Positions 27,052 through 34,605 of a DNA stretch of 60,412 nucleotides are shown one piece after another. How positions within the stretch are numbered: position 1 is the stretch's first letter; each line of letters opens with the position of its first letter. The stretch is from positions 1 through 60,412 of IMG/VR virus record IMGVR_UViG_3300042945_001531. One strand, given 5' to 3'. The notes under the pieces are model-generated. The model saw nothing but the letters and a program-made list of their open reading frames with translations. It had not been told where the DNA came from and searched no databases. The translations under genes were made by a program, and so were the position numbers. The stretch is from a virus.

Positions 27052-27507
27052 TTAATTGAAATTATCTACTACACTACCGCCATCAAACACGACTGTCCAC
27101 TCTGTTGTATCTGGTCCACCTGCGTCTATTCCTATTCCAAGCGGGCTGTTAAAAGATCCACCTTCATAGAATTGAGACACGATAAATCCAGTTCCATCAA
27201 TTGCGGTATCGTGAATGTGCTGCGGAAGATTATTTGTATCATCAATAGTTGCTTGGGTATACCAAGTACCATTGTAATAGAAGTTAACTCGATTTGTTAG
27301 AGTATCTAACCACTGAGTTCCATTAGTTGGGGATGAAGGAGCAGTTGAGCCTACAGCCATAGATCCTGTTAGGGAGTCTACATACTCCTTGGTTGCTGCA
27401 TGTGAAGCAAGAGTTGGTGCCCCTACTGTTACTGCGCCTCCGAATGTACCGCCGTTAGTTACGGCTAATCCATTCTTTACCTTGAAGTCTTTATCGACTG
27501 TTGCCAT
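27052..27507 (-). CDS. Small minor tail or fibre protein
   Basis: A 151-residue protein. The N-terminus (MATV-KDFKVKNGL) is the same start tag as in the fibre gene at 27540, so both probably attach to the same virion site. The middle has the frequent tail-fibre phrase TAPSSPTNGTQWLDT and WYTQATIDDTNNLPQHIHD. The C-terminus is Gly/Asp-rich. It may be an alternative tip sharing the anchor. Confidence 0.6.
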   Translation of the reverse strand: MATVDKDFKVKNGLAVTNGGTFGGAVTVGAPTLASHAATKEYVDSLTGSMAVGSTAPSSPTNGTQWLDTLTNRVNFYYNGTWYTQATIDDTNNLPQHIHDTAIDGTGFIVSQFYEGGSFNSPLGIGIDAGGPDTTEWTVVFDGGSVVDNFN

Positions 27508-27539
27508 TTACTGCTCCTTCTTCCAACTATTTATTTTTT

Positions 27540-29159
27540 TTACTTCAAAAGAGTTCCGATAACAGCAACTGTTGAGTTGTTGTTAAGGGTTGCGACACGA
27601 AGACGAACATCGTTGCCAGAAACATCTGCTGAAACTGATCCAAGATCACCGTTTGTTCCAACCATTGCGTATTCTGTGATTGCGATATTATCTGATGTGT
27701 CAAGTGTCAAGATAACTTTTGAAACCTCTGTATGAGATCCGTTAGCAATCTTAACAAGGAATTCGGCAGAACGATAGTTTGCCTTGGCCCATGAAACTGC
27801 TGTGTTTGTGCTTGCAGTAGGAACAGATGCTTCTGCTGCTACCTGCTTTGCTACAGAGGCAATCTCTACTGCAGGGAAATCTGGAGTTACTGCTTCAAGA
27901 GCAGAAACTGCACGAGCATCTGTGAAGTAAAGGTTTGTTCCTTCTACAAGGTCAGTTGTTGTAGAATCTGCAACACCGTTTTCTGCGGTAATTGTAAGAT
28001 TGTTTGATCCGTCCTTTGTGATTACAATGTTTGTCTTTGTTGCATTTGCAAGAAGCGTTGCTGCTTCTGCCTTTGCACGAGCATCAGTGTAATAAAGGTT
28101 TGAACCTTCTGCTACATCGTCTGTATCAAGTGCTGCAATAGTTCCATTTATTGTTGAAGCAAGTCCATCTGCATATGTCTTAGCATCTGCTTCTGCTGTG
28201 TCAGCGTATGACTGATAAGCAGTTGTAATTGCTGTCTCACGAGTATCTGTATATGCTTTTGCGTCAACTTCAGCCTGATCTGCATATGCATTAGCATCTG
28301 CCTCTGCTGCATCAACATATTGCTTTGTTGCTGCACCAAGGTTTGCTGATGGATCTGCTGAAAGGACAAGAAGTCCAGTCATTGTATCGCCAGCCTTAGA
28401 AACCTTTTCTCCTACTGAAGTAGCGAGGTTTGCTGCAAAGTTGGCGTCATCGCCAATTGCTGCAGCCAATTCGTTGAGTGTATCAAGAAGTGCTGGTGCA
28501 GAATCTACAAGATCTGCAACCTTTTGATCAGCATAAGCCTTTGCGTCTGATTCTGCTGTATCTGCATATGATTGATATGCTGTTGTAATAGCAGTCTCAC
28601 GAGTATCTGTGTAAGCCTTTGCATCTGCTTCTGCAGTATCTGCATAAGACTTAAGAGAAGCATCAAGTGAAGAAATTTCTCCATCTGTGTAATCATTTGC
28701 ATCTTCAAGTGCTGCGTTAGCCTTTGAAGTAGCATCTGCTGCTGCGTCTGCAATTGCTTCTCCCTTAGCGGTAGCAACTTCTGCATCTGTTGCAAATGAA
28801 CCATTTAGGGTTGTAGAAATTTGTACATTTTGTGTACCATTAAAATTAACTTGACCAGTTACATCACCAGTAAGTTCAATTGTGCGAGAAGCCTCAAGCG
28901 CTGTTGCTGTATCTGCATTACCAGTTACATCACCAACGAGGTCTGCTGTTACTACTCCCGCTGCAAAGTTGCCAGAAGCATCACGCTTTACAACCTTGTT
29001 TGCTTCGTTTTCTGAGGTGGCTGTTCCACCAATTAAATTGACGATATAGTTTTGATCGTCTGTCTTCTTTGTAAGAACGTCAAAATTGTTTACTGTTGCT
29101 GTTGTGCCTTCGACAATGAGACCATTCTTTACTTTAAAGTCTTTTGTTACTGTTGCCAT
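27540..29159 (-). CDS. Tail fibre protein with coiled-coil ADAKAYTD repeats
   Basis: A 539-residue protein. The MATV-KDFKVKNGL tag opens it, then a stalk with at least three copies of a TDTRETAITTAYQSYADTAE unit. A second segment has YYTDARAKAEAATLLANATK and YFTDARAVSALEAV. The last 100 residues form a knob (KVILTLDTSDNIAITEYAMV) that resembles the whole C-terminal half of the next gene at 29176. The pattern fits a trimeric receptor-binding fibre. Confidence 0.75.
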   Translation of the reverse strand: MATVTKDFKVKNGLIVEGTTATVNNFDVLTKKTDDQNYIVNLIGGTATSENEANKVVKRDASGNFAAGVVTADLVGDVTGNADTATALEASRTIELTGDVTGQVNFNGTQNVQISTTLNGSFATDAEVATAKGEAIADAAADATSKANAALEDANDYTDGEISSLDASLKSYADTAEADAKAYTDTRETAITTAYQSYADTAESDAKAYADQKVADLVDSAPALLDTLNELAAAIGDDANFAANLATSVGEKVSKAGDTMTGLLVLSADPSANLGAATKQYVDAAEADANAYADQAEVDAKAYTDTRETAITTAYQSYADTAEADAKTYADGLASTINGTIAALDTDDVAEGSNLYYTDARAKAEAATLLANATKTNIVITKDGSNNLTITAENGVADSTTTDLVEGTNLYFTDARAVSALEAVTPDFPAVEIASVAKQVAAEASVPTASTNTAVSWAKANYRSAEFLVKIANGSHTEVSKVILTLDTSDNIAITEYAMVGTNGDLGSVSADVSGNDVRLRVATLNNNSTVAVIGTLLK

Positions 29160-29175
29160 TTTTTTATCTCCTTAG

Positions 29176-29622
29176 TTATGCCTTAAGTCCAATTCGTGCA
29201 TAACGAACTGTGACTGGCTTAATCGCAGGATCTGGAGTAACCGTTAAGGATACTGTATTTCCAGCCCTGGAGACGCTAATGGTGCCAATATTCCCATCAT
29301 TGTCTATCGTGCCATACTCAGAGACGTTTACATTTGTACCGTCTACAAGTATGGTCAACTCTGTTGCGTAGAATTTATTGTCCCCTGCTGTTGTCTTAGC
29401 AATAGAAACAATATATTTAATCATTCGCCATTCTGTGGCGTCAAAATTATCAATTACTGTGGCATTTTCAATACCAGAAATTGTATTTTCATTATTACCC
29501 ATTGAACCAAGGTCGGTTGAACGGGCTGAGGCAGAATCAATTAAGTCCTCATAGTCTTGCTGCGTGGGGCGATCCCCAGTCTCAAACTTTGTCTTTAGAT
29601 TAGGTATTGATATCTTGGCCAT
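29176..29622 (-). CDS. Small tail protein sharing the fibre knob domain
   Basis: A 148-residue protein. The N-terminal 40 residues have TKFETGDRPTQQDYEDLID, a common phage fibre connector. Residues 60-148 resemble the C-terminal knob of the 27540 fibre (ELTILVDGTNVNVSEYGTID aligned with the KVILTLDTS segment there). It looks like a stand-alone copy of the knob, or a chaperone/alternative tip for it. Confidence 0.6.
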   Translation of the reverse strand: MAKISIPNLKTKFETGDRPTQQDYEDLIDSASARSTDLGSMGNNENTISGIENATVIDNFDATEWRMIKYIVSIAKTTAGDNKFYATELTILVDGTNVNVSEYGTIDNDGNIGTISVSRAGNTVSLTVTPDPAIKPVTVRYARIGLKA

Positions 29623-29645
29623 GGTGATATTATAACTCCTTTTTA

Positions 29646-29894
29646 TTATAAAATATAATTGCTATATCCTATAATTTGCAACGGTATTGGGGGTGGATTA
29701 TTCTTAGAATACCCAAACACGCTAACATTAATAAACTGAACACGAAAAGGCAAAACCTCTTCTATTTTTGCTTTTGGTTGTATATAGTTAATTCTGACAT
29801 ATTTTTTGTCTAACTCTTTTATTTGAGCATGTGCTACTTTGTGAGTTGTATTATAGACTTGTTCACTTATTGGAAGTAAATTTTGATTGATCAT
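29646..29894 (-). CDS. Small hypothetical tail-region protein
   Basis: An 82-residue protein whose ATG overlaps the TGA of the gene at 29891. It contains YVRINYIQPKAKIEEVLPFRVQ and a PPPIPLQ proline run. No family was recognised. Position inside the baseplate/fibre block suggests a virion or assembly role. Confidence 0.45.
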   Translation of the reverse strand: MINQNLLPISEQVYNTTHKVAHAQIKELDKKYVRINYIQPKAKIEEVLPFRVQFINVSVFGYSKNNPPPIPLQIIGYSNYIL

Positions 29895-30280
29895 TGTGTA
29901 ACATCTTCAAGGATAACCATAGAACCTTTGGCTACCGTCCAGACTCTTCCCTCAGACAAAAGTTCTGTGAGTTGAATATCAAAGATATCTCCTGTCTCTA
30001 AAAGTTCTGATTGTGAAGATGTTAGGTTTACCGTGAAACTTCCTTCTGTGTCTTGAAATTCAATTGGCTCTGGCAATAATGTAACAATTACATCATCAGT
30101 TGATGGACGATAAATATCCATCTTAATTTCCCAGTCTTCTAAATATAATGGCTCTCTTGCATCATTTGTTACATATACTCTAAATGCTGCAGAGTCTCCT
30201 CTAACTACCGTCCAACGTACCTCTGGTGGTGCTGCGCCAAGAGCGTAAGAATCTGTGGGTTGATTTCTGAAGGTAGCCAT
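29891..30280 (-). CDS. Baseplate upper-protein-like N-terminal domain protein (1)
   Basis: A 129-residue beta protein with RWTVVRGDSAAFRVYV near residue 21. This WTVVRGD-type motif recurs at 40543 (QWSVVRGDTGTLRVEF) and, less clearly, at 37738 (YYKGDTFEFRIYP). It resembles the N-terminal domain of BppU-type baseplate proteins that anchor receptor-binding proteins; the family call is tentative. Leaderless promoter directly upstream. Confidence 0.55.
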   Translation of the reverse strand: MATFRNQPTDSYALGAAPPEVRWTVVRGDSAAFRVYVTNDAREPLYLEDWEIKMDIYRPSTDDVIVTLLPEPIEFQDTEGSFTVNLTSSQSELLETGDIFDIQLTELLSEGRVWTVAKGSMVILEDVTQ

Positions 30281-30286
30281 AATTGT

Positions 30287-30295
30287 ATTATATCA
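30287..30295 (-). promoter_or_regulatory. Extended -10 promoter (TGATATAAT), leaderless
   Basis: TGATATAAT on the minus strand ends six bases before the ATG at 30280. It overlaps the 3' end of the gene at 30293. Confidence 0.6.
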
Positions 30296-30865
30296 CGACA
30301 ACCCGTCTTTAAGGGCTCCCCATGTTCCGTTTCCTTTTGTCTGAACAACAATCATACCGCCATTTGGTTTTGTTGCTTGGATTGCAACTACGCCAACATA
30401 TCTTGCTGGTCCAGTTGAGGGTCTTCCTCCAATAATGTTTCCAGTTTCGTTTATATAAATTTTTGTTCCAGCAGGACCAAACTCAGTTGTGTTAATTTGT
30501 ATAATTCCAGATACTACAGCGATTCCATCTCCACCATTTGCACCTGCAGGAAGCATGTCTGCTTGCAATAAACCAAGGATTGGGAAATTTGGATTGTGAT
30601 CAACACTTGATGGATTATATCTTTGCACAAGTGGTTTTAATTTTCCATCATGTGAAATGCTACCAGAAATAAACACTGGTGTTCCTGCGGGTAGTGTAAG
30701 AGAAGAACTTGCATTTCTTACAGGAGAAGCAACACTTGTCATTCCAAGCGGTGGAAGAATATTGTTCAAAGCATCAACTAATACTTTAAAATCTCCGTGT
30801 ACATTAACGGGATCTGAAGCAAGCGGGTACTTCATAGTAGGATAATTAGATGAACCTTGTGGCAT
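30293..30865 (-). CDS. Virion-associated protein with Gly-rich beta barrel
   Basis: A 190-residue protein with repeated beta phrases (LPAGTPVFISGSISHDGKLKP, then GLLQADMLPAGANGGDGIAVVSG and AGTKIYINETGNI). These resemble small decoration or tail spike-base proteins of tailed phages. The first gene of its unit, it is expressed from a leaderless promoter. It diverges from the lysozyme-like gene on the other strand. Confidence 0.5.
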   Translation of the reverse strand: MPQGSSNYPTMKYPLASDPVNVHGDFKVLVDALNNILPPLGMTSVASPVRNASSSLTLPAGTPVFISGSISHDGKLKPLVQRYNPSSVDHNPNFPILGLLQADMLPAGANGGDGIAVVSGIIQINTTEFGPAGTKIYINETGNIIGGRPSTGPARYVGVVAIQATKPNGGMIVVQTKGNGTWGALKDGLS

Positions 30866-30872
30866 AATCTTT

Positions 30873-30881
30873 ATTATACCA
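30873..30881 (-). promoter_or_regulatory. Extended -10 promoter (TGGTATAAT), leaderless, divergent
   Basis: TGGTATAAT on the minus strand ends seven bases before the ATG at 30865. It lies back to back with the plus-strand promoter at 30892. Confidence 0.6.
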
Positions 30882-30891
30882 CCCTATCAAG

Positions 30892-30921
30892 TTGACTTTT
30901 GACATAATTTTGTGTTATACT
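30892..30921 (+). promoter_or_regulatory. Sigma-70-type promoter for the transglycosylase gene
   Basis: TTGACT, 18 bases, TATACT. It is the only strong plus-strand promoter inside the virion gene half. Confidence 0.65.
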
Positions 30922-30927
30922 AGGTAG

Positions 30928-30947
30928 TAACACCTACCAAGGTGTTA
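30928..30947 (+). promoter_or_regulatory. 5' leader hairpin of the transglycosylase gene
   Basis: TAACACCT-acca-AGGTGTTA is a perfect 8-bp stem at the predicted transcript start, followed by TTGTTTTC. It could work as an attenuator or stabilise the mRNA. The AAGGAGG ribosome site lies about 10 bases beyond. Confidence 0.5.
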
Positions 30948-30968
30948 TTGTTTTCTAAGGAGGAAACT

Positions 30969-31532
30969 ATGATTAAATTTATCGAAAGAAACAAAGAGAT
31001 CATTAGCACACTCAGTATATTGGCTTTAGTAGTGACTTTATCGAATGCTGCTAATGCTGAAGAAATAACAACTAAGAACAATTTAAGTACTGAACAGGCT
31101 CAGAAGACAGAAGATACCTCGAAAGAGGTTTTTTTGGTTTCTAAGGCTAAAAAATTAGAGAGTTTTGAAAATAAAACTTCTCTTACAGATATTGAACTAA
31201 AGCAACTCCTACACCTTGTTGGTTTTAGGGGTCAAGACTTGGTTGTAGCCTGGGCTATCGCCAAGAAGGAATCTAATGGTCGCCCACTTGCATTTAATGG
31301 CAACCATAAGACTGGAGACTCTTCTTATGGGGTCTTTCAAATTAATATGATTGATAACTTGGGTCCAGACCGTAGAACTAGGTTTGATTTGGACTCTAAT
31401 GCTGAACTATTCAATCCCGTAAAAAATGCAGAAATTGCATACTATATGTCACAAGGTGGTGACGACTGGTCTTCTTGGAAAGGCATTACTCCAAGAACTA
31501 AAGAGTGGATGAAGAAATTTCCACGTAACTAA
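30969..31532 (+). CDS. Secreted lytic transglycosylase-like protein (possible endolysin)
   Basis: The start at 30969 follows AAGGAGGAAACT; an upstream ATG at 30942 lacks a site. A signal-like N-terminus (IISTLSILALVVTLSNAANA, about residue 30) precedes a linker and an SLT/lysozyme-like domain. This has the catalytic Glu candidate in IAKKESNGRPLAF and GDSSYGVFQINM. Family members cleave peptidoglycan glycan strands. The signal sequence implies Sec export, possibly as a signal-arrest endolysin. It is the only plus-strand gene in the virion block and ends overlapping the convergent GT11 gene by 4 bases. Confidence 0.75.
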   Translation: MIKFIERNKEIISTLSILALVVTLSNAANAEEITTKNNLSTEQAQKTEDTSKEVFLVSKAKKLESFENKTSLTDIELKQLLHLVGFRGQDLVVAWAIAKKESNGRPLAFNGNHKTGDSSYGVFQINMIDNLGPDRRTRFDLDSNAELFNPVKNAEIAYYMSQGGDDWSSWKGITPRTKEWMKKFPRN

Positions 31533-32476
31533 TTTATAACAATTTGTCTCAGTTCTTGATGGTTATACATCCAATGCGGTGTGTTTCCATCAAAGAACTG
31601 GACATCAACTTCTTCAAACTTATCATTTCTTCCATATATAGATTGACGATCCATTACTGGACTGTAGATTTTTGCCGTTGGGGATAGAAAACAAGCCCAC
31701 CAACTAAAACTACTGTTTGCACGAAAAACAGTTCTAGCAAAATAAATCTTTAAAAAATCTTCAAGCCAATCAAATATTTTATCTTCTTTATAAGTTGATC
31801 CTACTGGATAAGACCAGCCAAACCTTTCTGATTTTGGTCTATCCTTATGCCATTTATTTATATAATCATCAGACACCCAAATTATTTTTTCTGGATCAAA
31901 TCCTCTTTGTTTAAAAGCATTTAAATACGAATTCATAGAAATTACCGAATAGCCTTGAACATTATTCTTATTAAAATCTGGATTAGAGATATCGTCTCTT
32001 CTCAAATGAGCCAAATCATATGTTCCTTGAAGCGCTGACCAATATTTATAAGATTCAGTATTTTTTACTTCATCAGAAAACTCAAACACATCTAGCAAAT
32101 GATTTTTTAACATTGGATAATAAATATCGTTTCCATAAGCACAAACGCTATCAAAATATACTGGATAATCATACTTTAAATAATTTTCTGGGCTTTGCTC
32201 TGGATTAATTAATTTAATATTTTTAAAAGAATTATCTAGTACATTTTTAATTCTGTCTGGATTATTTGCACCAGGAAAACTCTGATTAAGTTCAAACCTA
32301 ACATTATCGTTTTCCAATACTCTGTGGTGTTGATTTTTAAATAGTCTGGTTCCTTCCCAATCAGACGGCAACAAAAACTCAGTTCCAGTTACCCTAGAAT
32401 ATGTTGCTCCGTAGGCATATTGATGCATTCTGTTGCCAAACCTGCCATGCCAATGGGATAGGAGGATAAAACTCAT
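31529..32476 (-). CDS. GT11-like fucosyltransferase (alpha-1,2-fucosyltransferase family)
   Basis: A 315-residue protein with hallmarks of GT11: GRFGNRMHQYAYG at residues 11-23 (family GRxGNQxFQYA), HLRRDD near residue 158 (HIRRGDY) and SSFSWWACFLSP near residue 256. Family enzymes transfer fucose or a related 6-deoxyhexose from GDP. Next to a GDP-mannose 3,5-epimerase, the donor here may be GDP-L-galactose, a close stereochemical relative of GDP-L-fucose (inference). A TATAAT box sits six bases before the ATG and overlaps the epimerase stop. Confidence 0.8.
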   Translation of the reverse strand: MSFILLSHWHGRFGNRMHQYAYGATYSRVTGTEFLLPSDWEGTRLFKNQHHRVLENDNVRFELNQSFPGANNPDRIKNVLDNSFKNIKLINPEQSPENYLKYDYPVYFDSVCAYGNDIYYPMLKNHLLDVFEFSDEVKNTESYKYWSALQGTYDLAHLRRDDISNPDFNKNNVQGYSVISMNSYLNAFKQRGFDPEKIIWVSDDYINKWHKDRPKSERFGWSYPVGSTYKEDKIFDWLEDFLKIYFARTVFRANSSFSWWACFLSPTAKIYSPVMDRQSIYGRNDKFEEVDVQFFDGNTPHWMYNHQELRQIVIN

Positions 32477-32482
32477 GAACTA

Positions 32483-32488
32483 ATTATA
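32483..32488 (-). promoter_or_regulatory. Possible TATAAT box, leaderless, for the GT11 gene
   Basis: TATAAT ends six bases before the ATG at 32476 and includes the epimerase TAA. There is no TG extension. The gene may instead rely on coupling. Confidence 0.35.
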
Positions 32489-33500
32489 TCTTAGTCTTTA
32501 TCCAATTATATGTTTTTGTAATACCATCTTTTAATGATATAGAATAGTCCCATTGAAGTTTTTCTCTGACTAGATCGTTATTTGAGTTTCTGCCACGAAC
32601 ACCAGTTGGACCATCTACATGCTTTTTACTTAAAGTCTTGCTCTCAACTGATGAGGCAATGTCAACAAGATCATTTATAGTTACCATTTCTTCGGATCCA
32701 ATATTGACTGGACCAGTAAAATCAGACTTCATTAGTCTTCTTGTTGCCTCTATGCATTCGTCTATATACAGAAATGAACGAGTTTGCTCTCCATCCCCCC
32801 AAATTTCTATAGAGTCTGTTCCAATAATAACTTTTCTACAAATTGCTGCAGGAGCCTTTTCTCTACCGCCGTTCCATGTTCCTTCTGGGCCATAGATATT
32901 ATGATATCTTGCAACTGCAACTGGAATATTGTAGTTTTTGTTAAATGCTAAGAACAGTCTCTCGCTAAATAATTTTTCCCATCCGTACTCGCTGTCAGGA
33001 TTTGCTGGGTATGCATCTGATTCTTTAAGTCCAGGATTATCTGTAGACTCTTGAATATGGGAGGGATACATGCATGCAGAACTACTGTAAAAAATTTTTG
33101 TTTTGTTTACATTATTTTTTTGATTTAATCTTAGTTGTGCTCTTAATAAGTTAAGATTAATCAATGCAGAATTTTCCATTATGTTTGCATCATTTTCACC
33201 TGTAAAAATATATCCTGCTCCGCCCATATCTGCAGCAAACTGATATATCTCATCAAAAGTATCTATAAACTTTGGTGCCAAGTCTACATAAAAATTTCCC
33301 TGATATCCTTTAAATTGAATTACTTTTTCCATATTAGAATATTCAGAAAGATCTCTAATTATAAACTCATCTGCTTTTGTTTCAGAAAATTCTGGATTTT
33401 TTATATCAACTCCACGAACCCAGTATCCTTCCGACTTAAGTCTTTTGACCATGTGGGATCCTATAAACCCCCCTGCACCAAAAACTAAAGCAGTCTTCAT
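32484..33500 (-). CDS. GDP-mannose 3,5-epimerase
   Basis: The start at ATG 33500 makes a TAATG overlap with the oxygenase gene; an upstream TTG is less likely. The 338-residue SDR protein has GAGGFIGSHM (NAD site) at the N-terminus, FAADMGGAGYIFTGEN near residue 82, SSSACMYP with the catalytic Tyr-x3-Lys (YGWEK near residue 167). It also has GTWNGGREKAPAAICRK and VNIGSEEMVTINDL. These phrases match plant GDP-mannose 3',5'-epimerase closely, including the Gly-Gly-Arg-Glu-Lys loop. Such enzymes make GDP-L-galactose or GDP-L-gulose. It probably feeds the GT11 enzyme next door. Confidence 0.88.
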   Translation of the reverse strand: MKTALVFGAGGFIGSHMVKRLKSEGYWVRGVDIKNPEFSETKADEFIIRDLSEYSNMEKVIQFKGYQGNFYVDLAPKFIDTFDEIYQFAADMGGAGYIFTGENDANIMENSALINLNLLRAQLRLNQKNNVNKTKIFYSSSACMYPSHIQESTDNPGLKESDAYPANPDSEYGWEKLFSERLFLAFNKNYNIPVAVARYHNIYGPEGTWNGGREKAPAAICRKVIIGTDSIEIWGDGEQTRSFLYIDECIEATRRLMKSDFTGPVNIGSEEMVTINDLVDIASSVESKTLSKKHVDGPTGVRGRNSNNDLVREKLQWDYSISLKDGITKTYNWIKTKI

Positions 33501-34111
33501 TATCTTAGCCAACTCACAACAGAATACCTTGTTCCTTCTTGTACTGGAAGAACGGAGTGATTATATACATAAGTTGATGGGAAAATAACCATTTGGTTTG
33601 CCTTTGGTTTTAGAGTAACATTAAATCTTGGGAAAAACAGTTCTCCTCCAGAGTAATTGTCATTTATGTAATAAAGGGTAGATATTCTTCTATGATATTC
33701 TGGATGATCGTCTATATGATTAACAAATTTTTGACCAACTCCGTATTTTAAAATACCATAAACATCATGCCATGTTGTAAATATTCCATAATTGTTTTTA
33801 TAATCATTTTCTAATGGACCAAAACTTTCTAAAAAAATATTAGACAAACTATTTTGAAATGCATCTATTAGATTTGTATGATCATTTACTATGGTATCAG
33901 AATAACGAATTCCAATCTTCATTGTATCTCTTTTGGTTTGATCTGTTTGTTCCACATCACCATTTTCTTTTCTTCCAGAATAAACACCTGCCAAACTCCA
34001 TTGAATATTTGCAGACTTCATTCCTTCCTCTATATCATCAACTAGCGTTTCTGAGTCTTTTATAACATTATCATAAATCATAATTCCTGGAGCAATTTCA
34101 TTTTTTATCAT
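33500..34111 (-). CDS. 2-oxoglutarate/Fe(II) oxygenase, prolyl-hydroxylase-like (8)
   Basis: A 203-residue protein with the HID iron motif (FVNHIDDH near residue 127), TLYYINDNYSGGELFFP, KPKANQMVIFPS, and distal His and Arg in YNHSVLPVQEGTRYSV. It closely resembles the core of genes 22040 and 23499. It is physically coupled by TAATG to the GDP-mannose 3,5-epimerase and lies between that and the Pro-Thr-rich tail gene, linking hydroxylation and sugar genes in one operon. Confidence 0.88.
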   Translation of the reverse strand: MIKNEIAPGIMIYDNVIKDSETLVDDIEEGMKSANIQWSLAGVYSGRKENGDVEQTDQTKRDTMKIGIRYSDTIVNDHTNLIDAFQNSLSNIFLESFGPLENDYKNNYGIFTTWHDVYGILKYGVGQKFVNHIDDHPEYHRRISTLYYINDNYSGGELFFPRFNVTLKPKANQMVIFPSTYVYNHSVLPVQEGTRYSVVSWLR

Positions 34112-34112
34112 A

Positions 34113-34349
34113 TTACCACTTTCCTAATGGACAGGTTGCTGCCTGTAATTTAGTCTTAACAGCCATAAAGCAGCCACACTTTTTGCACTGTTTTGTTAAT
34201 TTGATCAATTCTGGACATGACTGACAAATAGAGTATCTATTTACGGCTATTTCAGAAGAGGCCCACTCAGTTGTTGGATTAACCAAATCCCAAGGTCTGG
34301 TTTCTCCTAAATTTTCTTTATATTTTTGCCAGGCAGATTTTTCATTCAT
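34113..34349 (-). CDS. Small Cys-rich zinc-binding-like protein
   Basis: A 78-residue protein with Cys pairs ICQSCPE, then QCKKCGC and a final TCPLGKW: a C-x2-C plus C-x2-C-x-C arrangement suited to zinc or an Fe-S cluster. Similar small proteins occur beside oxygenase genes in other aquatic phages (from memory). Its ribosome site AGGGTGA lies within the end of the upstream gene. Confidence 0.6.
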   Translation of the reverse strand: MNEKSAWQKYKENLGETRPWDLVNPTTEWASSEIAVNRYSICQSCPELIKLTKQCKKCGCFMAVKTKLQAATCPLGKW

Positions 34350-34356
34350 GAAAAAA

Positions 34357-34563
34357 TCACCCTTCTATAAAATTAGTTCCATCCCATTTCCAACCTAAAT
34401 TAACATTCAGATCAGACGGAATTTCAATAAATGTTGGTTGAGAACTAAGTCCAGCGATTATTCTTTCTCCTGCTTCGCCATCTTCTCCTTGATACTCGCT
34501 ATCAATTACAAATATTGTAAAAATATCTCCATCAACAATTCCTGCAAACTTTTTAATTGACAT
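34357..34563 (-). CDS. Small hypothetical protein
   Basis: A 68-residue protein (KKFAGIVDGDIFTIFVI near the start; GWKWDGTNFIEG at the end), beta-rich. A similar small protein is widespread in aquatic phages (from memory). It begins the operon continuing through the Cys-rich gene, oxygenase, epimerase and GT11. Good AGGGAGG ribosome site and TGGTATACT promoter. Confidence 0.55.
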   Translation of the reverse strand: MSIKKFAGIVDGDIFTIFVIDSEYQGEDGEAGERIIAGLSSQPTFIEIPSDLNVNLGWKWDGTNFIEG

Positions 34564-34583
34564 AACTACCTCCCTTTAAATAA

Positions 34584-34592
34584 AGTATACCA
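34584..34592 (-). promoter_or_regulatory. Extended -10 promoter (TGGTATACT) for the oxygenase-epimerase-GT11 operon
   Basis: TGGTATACT on the minus strand lies 20 bases before the start at 34563, with AGGGAGG between. It would serve five coupled genes. Confidence 0.5.
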
Positions 34593-34605
34593 TAATCAAA
34601 GCAAA

